Of a DNA stretch of 33,306 nt, positions 14,268-24,207 are shown one piece after another (the first letter of the stretch is position 1; every line of letters starts with the position of its first letter). The notes under the pieces are model-generated. The model was not told where the DNA came from. It searched no databases and was given only the letters and a program-made list of their open reading frames with translations. The position numbers were made by a program, and so were the translations under genes. The DNA comes from Chloroflexus sp. (GTDB lineage Bacteria; Chloroflexota; Anaerolineae; Anaerolineales; Villigracilaceae): positions 1 to 33,306 of the forward strand of contig DYHT01000018.1 of assembly GCA_020723995.1 (NCBI GenBank). Direction: 5' to 3'.

Positions 14268-15593
14268 TCATATTTTCACAGAACAGCGTTTGTTTTGAAT
14301 ATGATACTCGAATTCGGCGCGAAAATGATTAATGGCCGAGCGGGCTGGGTTGACCAACATTGCGCCCATCGGGCAAAAGGTGATGCCGTCAATGCCGTCG
14401 GCCAATTCCAGGGCGCGGTCAATGTCATCCATCGTTCCCTGGCCGCGTTCGATGCGGTCGAGCGTTTCGTACAGTCGCTGCGAACCGATGCGGCAGGGCG
14501 TGCAGCGCCCGCAGGTTTCGTGGGCGAAGAATTTGGTCAGGCGGCGGGCGGTCTCGACCATGCATGTGGTTTCGTCCAGCACGACGATCGCACCGGTGCC
14601 AAGTTCGCTACCGGCCGCTTTGAGCGTTTCGTAGGCCATCGGCACGTCAATCTGGTCGGCGGTCAACATTGGCGTGGAGGCCCCGCCGGGGATGACAGCC
14701 TTGAGTTCCCGCCCGCCGCGTATACCGCCGGAGTGTTCGTAAATAATTTCGCGCAGCGTGATGCCCAGCGGTAGTTCATAATTGCCGGGGCGGTTGACGT
14801 GCCCGCTGACCGAAAAGATTTTTGGACCTCTGCTCTCCGCCGTGCCGATGCCCGCGAACCATTCCGGCCCGCGCAGGATGATGTGCGGGATGCAGGCCAG
14901 CGTCTCGATATTGTGGACAAGGGTCGGCAGGCCGAAGAGGCCGATCTGGGCCGGGTAGGGTGGCTTGAGGCGCGGGTTGCCGCGCTTGCCTTCCAGCGAT
15001 TCGAGCATGGCCGTCTCTTCGCCGCAGATGTACGCCCCCGCGCCGCGGTGGACGGACATATCCAGGTTAAAACCTGTGCCGAGGATGTTTTCTCCCAAAA
15101 AACCATGCTCGTATGCATCCGCGATGGCCTTGATCCAGCGTTTGACGCCCAGGAAAAACTCGCCGCGAATGTAAACGTAAGCGCGGCTCGCGCCGACAGC
15201 GTAGGCGGCGATGATGACGCCCTCGATGACCTGGTGCGGATCGCGCTCGACAATTTCGCGGTCTTTGAAGGTGCCGGGTTCGCCCTCGTCGGTGTTGACG
15301 GCGACGAATTTCTGCGCTGCGTCTTTGGGTATGAAACCCCACTTGACGCCGGCCGGGAAGCCCGCCCCGCCGCGCCCGCGCAGGCCGGAGCGCTTGACCA
15401 TGTCAATCAACTCGTCCGCTGTTTTGGTCAGCGCCAGTTTTACCGCCGCGTAGCCGCCATGCGCTAGGTAGGTGGCGATTTTCTCCGAATCCGGGCGGTG
15501 GATGTTGCGCGTGAGTACAGGCTCGAACGATTGCGGATTGCGGATTGTGGACCCGTCCTGAGCGTAGCCGAAGGATTGCGGGTTTGTATTCAT
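14268..15593 (-). CDS. NuoF-like NADH-binding subunit of the formate dehydrogenase locus (second copy)
   Basis: This 441-residue flavoprotein is the 51-kDa type: SGLRGRGGAGFPAGVKW (FMN site), NTDEGEPGTFKDR, GAGAYICGEETAMLESLEGK (NADH site) and CGRCTPCRIGSQR with a distal Cys (ITFCPMGA) for a 4Fe-4S cluster. It passes electrons between NAD(H) and the Fe-S chain of the catalytic subunit. Unlike the copy at 19137-21059 it has no N-terminal thioredoxin-like domain and no C-terminal ferredoxin domain. The ATG overlaps the nuoE stop by four bases (ATGA). Its first 23 or so residues (NPQSFGYAQDGST and on) are encoded by interspersed repeat DNA and are not part of the family. Confidence 0.9.
   Translation of the reverse strand: MNTNPQSFGYAQDGSTIRNPQSFEPVLTRNIHRPDSEKIATYLAHGGYAAVKLALTKTADELIDMVKRSGLRGRGGAGFPAGVKWGFIPKDAAQKFVAVNTDEGEPGTFKDREIVERDPHQVIEGVIIAAYAVGASRAYVYIRGEFFLGVKRWIKAIADAYEHGFLGENILGTGFNLDMSVHRGAGAYICGEETAMLESLEGKRGNPRLKPPYPAQIGLFGLPTLVHNIETLACIPHIILRGPEWFAGIGTAESRGPKIFSVSGHVNRPGNYELPLGITLREIIYEHSGGIRGGRELKAVIPGGASTPMLTADQIDVPMAYETLKAAGSELGTGAIVVLDETTCMVETARRLTKFFAHETCGRCTPCRIGSQRLYETLDRIERGQGTMDDIDRALELADGIDGITFCPMGAMLVNPARSAINHFRAEFEYHIQNKRCSVKI
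15523..15590. repeat. interspersed repeats forming the NuoF N-terminus
   Basis: Two copies of attgcgga-type text flank a CCTTCG...CTCAGG repeat (15550-15577) related to those at 1784 and 16429. Together they encode the unusual leader of the NuoF protein in frame. Confidence 0.65.
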
Positions 15594-16063
15594 CCGCCAC
15601 GCTCCACGTTTGGCAATTGGGTCAACTCTTTGAGCAGCGCATCAATTTTCTCCGGCGTCATCTGTCCGTATAGTTCGTCGTTGACTTTGATAGCCGGGGC
15701 GAGGTCGCAGGCGGCCAGGCATTGGACGACTTCCAGCGTGATTTTGCCGTCGGGCGTGGTCTCGCCTGGTTTGATCTTCAGCCTTTTGACAATGAAGTCA
15801 ATCATCGGTTCAGCCCCGCCGACCAGATAACACGATAATCCCTCGCAGACCTGAATGCGGTACTTGCCCTGTGGCTCCAGTTCGAACAGAGTGTAAAAAC
15901 TGGCCGTTGAGCGCACTTGGCCTTCCGTCAGGTTCAACCGGTCAGCCACGCGCCGGATGGCCTCCGGACTCAGCCAACCGTACTGCTCCTGGGCGATATA
16001 CAGCGCCGCCAATAGCATGGCTCTGGATTTCGGATTTTCGATTGCTGATTGCGGATTACGCAT
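15590..16063 (-). CDS. NuoE-like 2Fe-2S subunit (second copy)
   Basis: A 157-residue thioredoxin-like 2Fe-2S protein of the 24-kDa class. Helices with AQEQYGWLSPEAIRRVADRL and VRSTASFYTLFE come first, then the cluster ligands in VCEGLSCYL and VQCLAACDLAPA. It holds the N1a-type cluster beside the flavin subunit encoded next (ATGA overlap). The first 15 residues (MRNPQSAIENPKSRA) come from repeat DNA (16024-16063) that appears to have replaced or displaced the original N-terminus; starting at Met16 would leave a shorter domain. Together with nuoF it forms an NAD(H) module for the formate dehydrogenase gene just upstream. Confidence 0.88.
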   Translation of the reverse strand: MRNPQSAIENPKSRAMLLAALYIAQEQYGWLSPEAIRRVADRLNLTEGQVRSTASFYTLFELEPQGKYRIQVCEGLSCYLVGGAEPMIDFIVKRLKIKPGETTPDGKITLEVVQCLAACDLAPAIKVNDELYGQMTPEKIDALLKELTQLPNVERGG

Positions 16064-16188
16064 GGCGGATAGCAGATAGCTGATGGCTGATAGCAGATGT
16101 CAGATAGCTGATGGCTGATAGCAGATGGCAGATGGCGTAAAGCCCATTCTACTCGACTACCCGACCATCAGACTACCAGACTATTCGA
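16024..16188. repeat. block of low-complexity repeats between fdhA and nuoE
   Basis: Three kinds of degenerate micro-repeat follow one another: ggattt/gattgctgattgcgg variants (16024-16062, coding for the NuoE N-terminus), ctgatagcagat variants (about 16064-16135), and cgactacccgacc-like text (about 16147-16188, running on to the fdhA stop). The gap of 125 bases has no gene and no clear terminator. Confidence 0.75.
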
Positions 16189-19136
16189 CTACTTAACTAC
16201 CTCAACCTTCACCGCGCACACTTTGAACTCCGGTATTTTGGAAACCGGATCCAGCGCGGCGATGGTCAGTTCGTTGACTGAGGCTTCCGGGAAGTGGAAG
16301 TTGGCGTACACCATACTGGGCGGGACGCGGTTGGTGACCATTGCCTCGGCCTCGATGCTGCCACGCCGCGAGGCGACGCGTACGCGCTGGCTGCCAGCCT
16401 GCCCTGCCTGCGCCAGTGCCGCAGGCACAGGTGAGCCTGTCGAAGGGTCAAGTCCAAGCCTGGCGGCGTCGTCTTCGTTGATCTCGATCAGCGGCTTGGG
16501 ATAGATTTCCAACAGGCCCTGCGAGCGGCGCGACATCTGCCCGCCGTGCCAGTGGTACAGCACGCGCCCGGTGCTCAACACCATCGGATATTCGTCGTCG
16601 GGCAATTCGGCCGGCGGGATGTGTTCGATGGGTGTGAACTTGCCCAGCCCGCGTGTGAATTTGCCAACGTGCAGAATGGGCGTTCCGGGATGCTCGGCGT
16701 TGGGGCAAGGCCATTGCAGCGTCTCGCCCCTTTCCAGCCGGGCATTGGTAATGCCGCCGTAGGACGGTGCCAGCGCGTTGATCTCGGTCAGGATGTCGCT
16801 CGTATTTTTGTAATCCCAGCTGGCGTATGCGCCTTCTGCCAACTGCCTTCCGCCTTCTGCCAGCATCCGCTTGGCAAGTTCAGCCGTAATCCACCAATCT
16901 TCACGCGCTTCGCCCGGTGGCTCAACCGCTTTGCGCACCATCTGAATGCGGCGCTCGGTGTTGGTGAAGGTGCCGCTCTTCTCGGCAAACGAGACGCCGG
17001 GTAAAAGTACGTCGGCGTAAGCCGAGGTCTCGGAGGGGAAGATTTCCTGCAAAACGATAAAATCGCACGCTTCCAGACACTTCCGAACGTGATTAGTATC
17101 CGCTTCGCTCATCACCGGGTCTTCGCCCAGGATGTACAGGGAGTGGGTCTTACCAGTGAGAATGCCCGGTATCATTTCTGTCACAGTCATGCCAACTTTA
17201 TCGGAAAGGATGAAGGATGAAGGATGAAGGATGAAATCTTCAGCCTCCTGTTCTCCGCTTTCATCCTTCCGCCTTCCGCCTTCATCCTTCACAAGTTCCC
17301 ATGCTTTCGCGAACTTGGCAACCGCCTCCGGATTGGTCACGGATTGATAACCAGGGAATACATTCGGCAGCCCGCCCATATCGCACGCGCCCTGGACGTT
17401 ATTCTGCCCGCGCAGCGGGTTCACGCCGCCGCCGGAAATGCCCATATTGCCCAGCAGCATTTGCAGGTTGGCGAGATCCATCACGTTGCGCACGCCGGTA
17501 ATGTGCTGGGTGATGCCCATTGCCCACAGCACGGCCATCGGCTTGCTTTTTGCCATCAGTTCGGCGGCGCGCTGCAAATCTTCCACCGGCACGCCGGTGA
17601 TTTCGGCGACCTTCTCCGGCGGATATTGTTCAAGGACCGCCTTGAATTCTTCAAAACCTTCGCTGCGCGTGGTAATGAATTCCTTATCCTCCCAGCCATT
17701 GGCAAGGATGATGTGCATCAACCCGTTGAGCAGGGCGATGTCGCTGCCGGGTTTGTGCCGCAGGTGCAGCGTGGCGAAATCGGTGAGCGCGATGCGGCGC
17801 GGGTCGGCCACGATGAGAATCGCCCCGCGCTGTTTGACCGCCTGGCGCAGGCGATAACCAATCACCGGATGTTGCTCGGTGGTGTTCGAGCCAATGACAA
17901 AATAGGCTTTGGCTTGCTCGGCAATGTCGTCAATCGAGTTGGACATGGCGCCCGAACCGAAGGAAGTGGCCAGACCGGCCACAGTGCTGGAGTGTCAGAG
18001 GCGGGCGCAGTGGTCTATGTTATTCGTGCCGATCACCTGGCGGGCGAACTTGTTCATCAGGTAATTTTCTTCGTTGGTGCATTTGGCGGATGTCAACACA
18101 CCAATGCTGTCGGGACCGTGGGTGTCGCGCTTTGTGCGGAGTTTTTCCGCTACGATGTTCAACGCCGTATCCCAGTCGGTCTCGACCCAATCCCAGAAAT
18201 TAGAGACTAGAGAGTCGAGATTAGTCCCGCCTTTACTATTCTCTATTCTCGATTCTCTATTCTCTGGCTTCTTAACGCCTTCGAGTAGATAGCGGCGCAC
18301 TCTCGGTGTAAGCACGCGGTCGGGATGATGAACGTAATCGTACCCAAAGCGTCCCTTGACGCACGTCCAGCCGTGATTGGCCGGGCCGTTTGCGCCCTCC
18401 ACGCGGATGATCTGGTTGTCCCTGATGTGCAGCGACAGTTTGCAGCCCACGCCGCAGTAGGAGCAGATAGTATCCACTTTCTCGACCTGCCAGGGCCGCC
18501 CCTTGCCGATGGACATCTTTGGCCAGAGCGCGCCCGTCGGGCAGACGGCCACGCACGAGCCGCAAAATTCGCACGAACTGTCCTGCATCCGTCCATCCGC
18601 GCCGAAACCGATGTAGGCGTTGAAGCCGCGATAGAAGACGCTGATGGCCTCCACGCCGTTGATGTGGCTGCATGCCCGCACGCAGCGGCGGCACAGGATG
18701 CACTTGTTGCGCTCCACCTGGATGAACGGGTTGGATGCATCCAGCGGGTAATTATGCTGCTTGCCCTGGTAGCGGCTGTCTTTGACGCCGTACTCGTAGG
18801 CCAGGTCTTGCAGCGTGCAGTCGCCGGTGGCTTCGCAGGTCATGCAGTCGAGCGGGTGGTCGGAGATGAGCAGTTCCAGCGTAAATTTGCGCGAGTCCAT
18901 GACGCGCGGCGAGTGGGTGGAAATGACCAGCCCCTCAGTGGCCGGGAAGGTGCAGGCCGGCTGCAGGCCGCGCTGCTTTTCGATTTCTACCAGGCAGATG
19001 CGGCAGGCGCCATCCGGCGGCAGGGCCGGGTGTTCGCACAGCACCGGAATGTGGATTCCGACTGCCCGCGCCGCCTGCAAAACGGTCTGGCCGGTTTCGG
19101 CCTGGATTTTTTGTCCGTTGATGGTCAGGTTTACGG

Positions 19137-19140
<4 letters not shown>
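16189..19140 (-). CDS. fdhA: selenocysteine-containing NAD-linked formate dehydrogenase catalytic subunit
   Basis: One 983-residue protein if the in-frame TGA at 17995-17997 is read as selenocysteine (residue 382). It oxidises formate or reduces CO2 at a Mo/W-bis-MGD centre. Domains in order: 2Fe-2S ferredoxin (CEHPALPPDGACRICLVE), NuoG-like His/Cys 4Fe-4S (HPLDCMTCEATGDC), two 4Fe-4S sites (CILCRRCVRACSH, CEFCGSCVAVCP), the cofactor-proximal cluster (CSYCGVGCKL), then HCARL-U-HSSTVAGLA with GAMSNSIDD, the formate dehydrogenase signature, and a C-terminal MGD-binding domain. ATG 19140 overlaps the upstream gene by ATGA. Known relatives are near 900 residues; much of the excess is explained by in-frame repeat insertions. 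fdhD upstream and NuoE/F-type genes on both sides support the role. It is annotated as two ORFs unless recoding is allowed for. Confidence 0.93.
16391..16455. repeat. REP-like hairpin inserted in fdhA
   Basis: The insert holds tgcctgcg-ccagtgc-cgcaggca (16405-16427) and then gagcctgtcgaagggtc (CCTTCGACAGGCTC on the other strand), a relative of the repeats at 1784 and 15550. It adds about 21 residues (DPSTGSPVPAALAQAGQAGS) between LGL and QRVRVASRRG in the C-terminal domain. Confidence 0.7.
16831..16864. repeat. gccttctgcc micro-repeat in fdhA
   Basis: Variants of ccttctgcc / ccttccgcc encode LAEGGRQLAEGA in the catalytic subunit. The same text family occurs at 17204-17293 and 22098-22155. 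Confidence 0.6.
17204..17293. repeat. gaaggatga / tcatccttc foldback repeat in fdhA
   Basis: Four copies of gaaggat on one side and tcatccttccgccttccgcc on the other make an inverted low-complexity pair. It encodes about 30 extra residues (DEGGRRKDESGEQEAEDF, then HPSSFILSDK) in a region where relatives have a short loop. Confidence 0.75.
17966..17997 (-). promoter_or_regulatory. SECIS element with its selenocysteine UGA codon
   Basis: On the minus strand TGA (17997-17995) is followed after 12 bases by a perfect hairpin GTGGCC-GGTCT-GGCCAC (17982-17966). The apical loop GGUCU is the one recognised by SelB in E. coli fdhF mRNA, and the 18 bases between the UGA and the loop match my recollection of that element. 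The hairpin sits inside the coding sequence, as bacterial SECIS elements do. Confidence 0.9.
18197..18266. repeat. agagactagaga / tctattctcgat foldback repeat in fdhA
   Basis: One half reads attagagactagagagtcga, the other half is a run of attctctattctcg on the same strand, so the two can fold back imperfectly. It encodes PENRESRIENSKGGTNLDS in frame, between the Fe-S part and the Mo domain. Confidence 0.7.
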
Positions 19141-21059
<1,919 letters not shown>

Positions 21060-21081
21060 GACAGGTTTCCTCTCGCGCCTT

Positions 21082-21549
21082 TTATTCGAGCTGCCGCAGC
21101 GCATCCACCAGGTGCTGCGTTTCGGTCTGACCGTACACTTTATCGTCCACGGTGGCGATGGGCGCCAGCCCGCACGAGCCGAGACAATAAACGATTTCGA
21201 GCGAATACTTGTAATCCGGGTCGCTGTTGCCGGGGGCGAGGTTCAGCGCCTCTTCGAGTCCATCCACGATTTTCGGCGCGCCGCGCACGTGGCAGGCCGT
21301 GCCATCGCAGACCTTGATCAGATGCCGCCCGCGCCGCTTCAAATGGAACTGGGCATAGAAGGTCGCCACACCGTACAAGCGGCTGAGCGGGATGCCCGCC
21401 TTCTTGGAAATGGCCTGCAATATCTCTTTGGGCAGGTAGCCATAAATATCTTGTGCGCGCTGCAAAATGGGGATGACGGCGTCTTTCCGTCCCTTGAATT
21501 CATCCAGGATCTTATCGAGCGGTGCAAAGTCAAGCGCCGATGCGGTCAT
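21082..21549 (-). CDS. HydC/HndA-like NuoE 2Fe-2S subunit
   Basis: A 155-residue thioredoxin-like 2Fe-2S protein: LQRAQDIYGYLPKEILQAIS and LYGVATFYAQFHL, then ligands in KVCDGTACHVRG and VYCLGSCGLAPIA. It partners the flavoprotein encoded 22 bases further on. ATG 21549 has AAGGAG five bases upstream; the frame opens earlier, but that part is repeat-rich and unlike the family. This pair differs in sequence from the nuoE/nuoF pair at 14268-16063, so they are not a recent duplication. Confidence 0.92.
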   Translation of the reverse strand: MTASALDFAPLDKILDEFKGRKDAVIPILQRAQDIYGYLPKEILQAISKKAGIPLSRLYGVATFYAQFHLKRRGRHLIKVCDGTACHVRGAPKIVDGLEEALNLAPGNSDPDYKYSLEIVYCLGSCGLAPIATVDDKVYGQTETQHLVDALRQLE

Positions 21550-21691
21550 ACATGCTCCTTCAATGGCGGCCTTTTTTAAAAGTGTATCCCTGCGTTGGAT
21601 GAGCGTCAAATACCAAATGTCACTTTGGGCGATGATGGTTGTAAACAAAATGGGGGGCGTGATAAGTGACTCATCTCTCATCACTTATCAC
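21550..21691. repeat. gap with a perfect gtgataagtga inverted repeat
   Basis: The gap between fdhD and the NuoE-like gene has no gene. It ends in an 11-bp inverted repeat, gtgataagtga (21659-21669) and tcacttatcac (21681-21691), overlapping the last codons of fdhD. On the plus strand it is followed by five T, but nothing is transcribed into it from that side. I read it as another foldback repeat rather than a terminator of the fdh operon. Confidence 0.55.
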
Positions 21692-22475
21692 TTTTTACTA
21701 ATCTCTCCTCATGCGCGTACACATTAAACCTGTCCCGCCGCGCATATCCGATTAACGTAATGCCCAGGCTTTCCGCCATTTGAATGGACAGCGAACTCGG
21801 TGCTGTTCGCGAAATAACTGCCGCCGTTCCGAGACGCGCCGCCTTTTGCAACATCTCCGAACTGATGCGCCCGGTTGTGAGCAGGATACGCTGTTCCGGC
21901 CAGATATTTTGCAGCAAACACAGCCCGGCTATCTTATCCAGCGTATTGTGGCGGCCAATGTCTTCTGCCGTGATGATGATCTTATCACCATCGCTCAAGG
22001 ACGAGGTATGCACACCGCCGGTCTCGCGGTAAAGTTGCTGCGAAGAAAGCAGCATATCGGACAGGCGGCAAACCTGCTCCGGCGCCAGCCTCAGCCCGCC
22101 GCCTTCTGCCTCCCGCCTTCCGCCTTCACCCTTCATCCCTCTGCCTTCCGTTGCCGCCGTCACCCCTCCCGTACAGCCCGAAGTCCGCCGCCAGTGTTTT
22201 GGCTGCTCGGCGTCGTGCGTCAGCCACACGTCCACGTTATCGCCATGTTCGCAGAGACGCACATCGGCTACTTCGTCGCGTCTCGAAATCACGCCTTCAT
22301 TGTAGAGAAAGCCGACTGCCAGCGCTTCGAGTTGCACCGGCGTACACATGAAGGTCAGCCAGGTTTCGGTGTTGACCGTCAGCGCGACGGACGACTCGTG
22401 CACGACGCCGGTCCCGATTTGCTTTGAAATGCCGTTTTCGTAACGATAAACGTGGATGTGATTGTTTGTTGCCAA
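21681..22475 (-). CDS. fdhD: formate dehydrogenase accessory sulfurtransferase FdhD
   Basis: FdhD delivers sulfur to the bis-MGD cofactor so that formate dehydrogenase becomes active. The family pattern is clear: ESSVALTVNTETWLTFMCTP, LEALAVGFLYNEGVI, RRTSGCTGG (the Cys loop, here one Cys where E. coli has CxxC), ETGGVHTSSL, EDIGRHNTLDKIAG, LLTTGRISSEM and SRTAPSSLSI. A Gly/Arg/Glu-rich stretch (EGRGMKGEGGRREAEGGG) comes from repeat DNA. The frame opens at TTG 22520, but that codon overlaps a TATAAT at 22525-22520. TTG 22475, with AGG 7-9 bases upstream, is preferred; this choice is uncertain. It heads the fdh run, consistent with its role. Confidence 0.9.
   Translation of the reverse strand: MATNNHIHVYRYENGISKQIGTGVVHESSVALTVNTETWLTFMCTPVQLEALAVGFLYNEGVISRRDEVADVRLCEHGDNVDVWLTHDAEQPKHWRRTSGCTGGVTAATEGRGMKGEGGRREAEGGGLRLAPEQVCRLSDMLLSSQQLYRETGGVHTSSLSDGDKIIITAEDIGRHNTLDKIAGLCLLQNIWPEQRILLTTGRISSEMLQKAARLGTAAVISRTAPSSLSIQMAESLGITLIGYARRDRFNVYAHEERLVKSDK
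22098..22155. repeat. cttccgcc micro-repeat inside fdhD
   Basis: The tract cttctgcctcccgccttccg and what follows belongs to the same text family as 16831 and 17204. It inserts about 18 residues just after the conserved Cys loop of FdhD and keeps the frame. Confidence 0.7.
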
Positions 22476-22519
22476 GTTCTTTACCTGTAATTGCTCGGAA
22501 TTGTGGGCTGATTGCAGCA

Positions 22520-22553
22520 ATTATAACCCTGCCTTCAAAGGATATGCTAAAAT
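22520..22553. promoter_or_regulatory. divergent -10 boxes for fdhD and the first M23 lipoprotein
   Basis: TATAAT on the minus strand (22525-22520) faces fdhD; a TAAAAT on the plus strand (22548-22553) lies six bases before ATG 22560. Neither has a good -35 box. The short distance on the plus side would give an almost leaderless mRNA. Confidence 0.4.
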
Positions 22554-22559
22554 TCCGCT

Positions 22560-24116
22560 ATGATTCTTCGCAGACACTGGACAATTGGACTTGTTTTTGC
22601 CGCTGTGACGGCGCTCAACGCAAGCCTGGCGGCCTGCGTGCGCCCCGCCCCGGATTCTCCCGCCTGGAATCCTCCCGCTGCGGACTCGGCCGCGGACCGG
22701 CCTCCTGTTTCGATGAGCACAGCCACCGCCACAGCTTCGTTCCGTCTGCCCTCCACGCGAGTTCCCGGCGCGCCCATCTTGACCCCCACACCGGATGCGC
22801 CTCGTTTTTTGCCTACCCCGCGCAGCGGCCCGGAGACCTACGTCGTTCAGGCCGGGGATACGCTCGGCGCCATCAGCCTGCGATATGGCGTCAGCCTGGA
22901 AGCCATGATGCAGGCCAATGGCCTGAACAATCCCAATCTCCTGAGTGTAGGCCAGGAGTTAAAAATCCCTGTCCCCACCCCCCAAGCGACCGGCCCATCG
23001 TTCAAGATCATCCCCGATTCTGAGCTGGTCTACGCCCCGATGAGCATCCTGTTGGATCTGGAGACTTTTATCCGCAGCAAAGGCGGCTACCTGGTGAGCT
23101 ACGAGCAGGATGTGGATGGCGAAACCCTGAACGCAGCCCAGATCATCCGCCGGGTGGCCCAGAACTACTCTGTCAATCCACGGCTACTGTTGGTAGTATT
23201 GGAATATCGTTCCGGCTGGCTGACAAATCCTAATCCCAATCCATCCACGCTGGATGCGCCGCTCGGTTTCAACAGTCACTTGCATATTGGTTTATATCGC
23301 CAGTTGACCTGGGCCGCCAACGCCCTCAACCAGGGCTACTATCGCTGGCGGGCAGGGGCGGTATCCGAATGGGTTTTGGCCGATGGCTCGGTTGTCCCGG
23401 TAGACCCGTCCATCAACGCCGGGACGGCCGGGGTACAGAACCTGTTTGCCCAATTGGACGCTTACCCGGCCTGGCTGCGAGATGTCTCGCCGAATGGCTT
23501 GTTTGCGGCCTATTCCCGGCTTTTTGGCTTTCCATTTGATCTGGCTATTGAGCCGCTCGTGCCGCCAGATTTGATCCAGCCGCGCATGCAATTGCCGTTT
23601 GGGAGTGGTGAAATTTGGGCTTTCACCGGCGGGCCGCATGGCGGTTGGGATGGCGGCTCAGCCTGGGCCGGGCTGGATTTTGCCCCGCCGGGCGAGGCGC
23701 AGGGTTGTGTTGCTTCCGATGCCTGGGTCATAGCGGTGGCAGATGGGCTGATACTCCGTGCCCATAACGGCGCGGTCGTTCAGGATTTAGATGGCGATGG
23801 TTACGAACAGACCGGCTGGACGGTGCTTTATATGCACATCGAAAGCCGCCAGCGTGTGCGCGCCGGCGCGTACCTGCGCGCTGGAGAGCGCATCGGGCAT
23901 GCCTCTTGCGAGGGCGGCTTGTCGAATGGCACGCACGTGCATATTGCCCGCCGCTTCAACGGCGAGTGGATCCCAGCCGATGGCGCAGTGCCGTTTGTAC
24001 TTGATGGCTGGCTCTCATCCGGCACAGGCGTGGAATACGATGGCTATCTGACGCGCAACGGAGTCACCGTCGAAGCCTTCAACGGCAATAATCCCATCAA
24101 TCAGATTCAACGTTAG
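22560..24116 (+). CDS. LysM and M23-like peptidase lipoprotein, paralogue 1
   Basis: A 518-residue exported lipoprotein: signal peptide with lipobox SLAAC (Cys26), a Pro/Thr-rich spacer, and a LysM domain at about 93-138 (YVVQAGDTLGAISLRYGVS, GQELKIPVP) that binds peptidoglycan. A helical middle domain follows (about 145-350; VNPRLLLVVLEYRSGW, INAGTAGVQNLFAQL), shared only with its two neighbours here. The C-terminal domain is M23-like: FTGGPHGGW, GLDFAPP, LYMHIE and GTHVHIARRFNGEW. The HxH pair and the Asp are present; the His of the usual HxGxD is Trp, and the invariant GGPH His may replace it as a Zn ligand. The likely job is trimming or sensing cell-wall peptides. Confidence 0.85.
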   Translation: MILRRHWTIGLVFAAVTALNASLAACVRPAPDSPAWNPPAADSAADRPPVSMSTATATASFRLPSTRVPGAPILTPTPDAPRFLPTPRSGPETYVVQAGDTLGAISLRYGVSLEAMMQANGLNNPNLLSVGQELKIPVPTPQATGPSFKIIPDSELVYAPMSILLDLETFIRSKGGYLVSYEQDVDGETLNAAQIIRRVAQNYSVNPRLLLVVLEYRSGWLTNPNPNPSTLDAPLGFNSHLHIGLYRQLTWAANALNQGYYRWRAGAVSEWVLADGSVVPVDPSINAGTAGVQNLFAQLDAYPAWLRDVSPNGLFAAYSRLFGFPFDLAIEPLVPPDLIQPRMQLPFGSGEIWAFTGGPHGGWDGGSAWAGLDFAPPGEAQGCVASDAWVIAVADGLILRAHNGAVVQDLDGDGYEQTGWTVLYMHIESRQRVRAGAYLRAGERIGHASCEGGLSNGTHVHIARRFNGEWIPADGAVPFVLDGWLSSGTGVEYDGYLTRNGVTVEAFNGNNPINQIQR

Positions 24117-24140
24117 TTCCTTCTCACGCCCCTCCCGCAC

Positions 24141-24174
24141 CCTCCCCCATTCCTGTAGTGCGGAATGGGGGAGG
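24141..24174. other. 13-bp hairpin between M23 paralogues 1 and 2
   Basis: cctcccccattcc and ggaatgggggagg pair perfectly around an 8-base loop. The following run is G-rich, not T-rich, so it is not a classical terminator. It may be a repeat element or may slow transcription or decay between the two genes. Confidence 0.5.
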
Positions 24175-24193
24175 GACGGGGTGGGGGCTGCGG

Positions 24194-24199
24194 TATAAT
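24194..24199 (+). promoter_or_regulatory. possible -10 box of M23 paralogue 2
   Basis: TATAAT lies eight bases before ATG 24208, and no ribosome site fits between. If used, transcription would begin at or next to the start codon. Confidence 0.4.
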
Positions 24200-24207
24200 C
24201 TTCCCCG

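Noticed and set aside
16189-17982. Treating the two formate dehydrogenase ORFs as a pseudogene broken by a stop codon.
   Set aside because: The stop is TGA at the catalytic Sec/Cys position, followed by a canonical SECIS-like hairpin, and both halves are intact and in the same frame.
21659-21691. Terminator of the fdh operon.
   Set aside because: The T run lies on the plus-strand side only, while the operon runs on the minus strand; the sequence matches the window's foldback repeats better.
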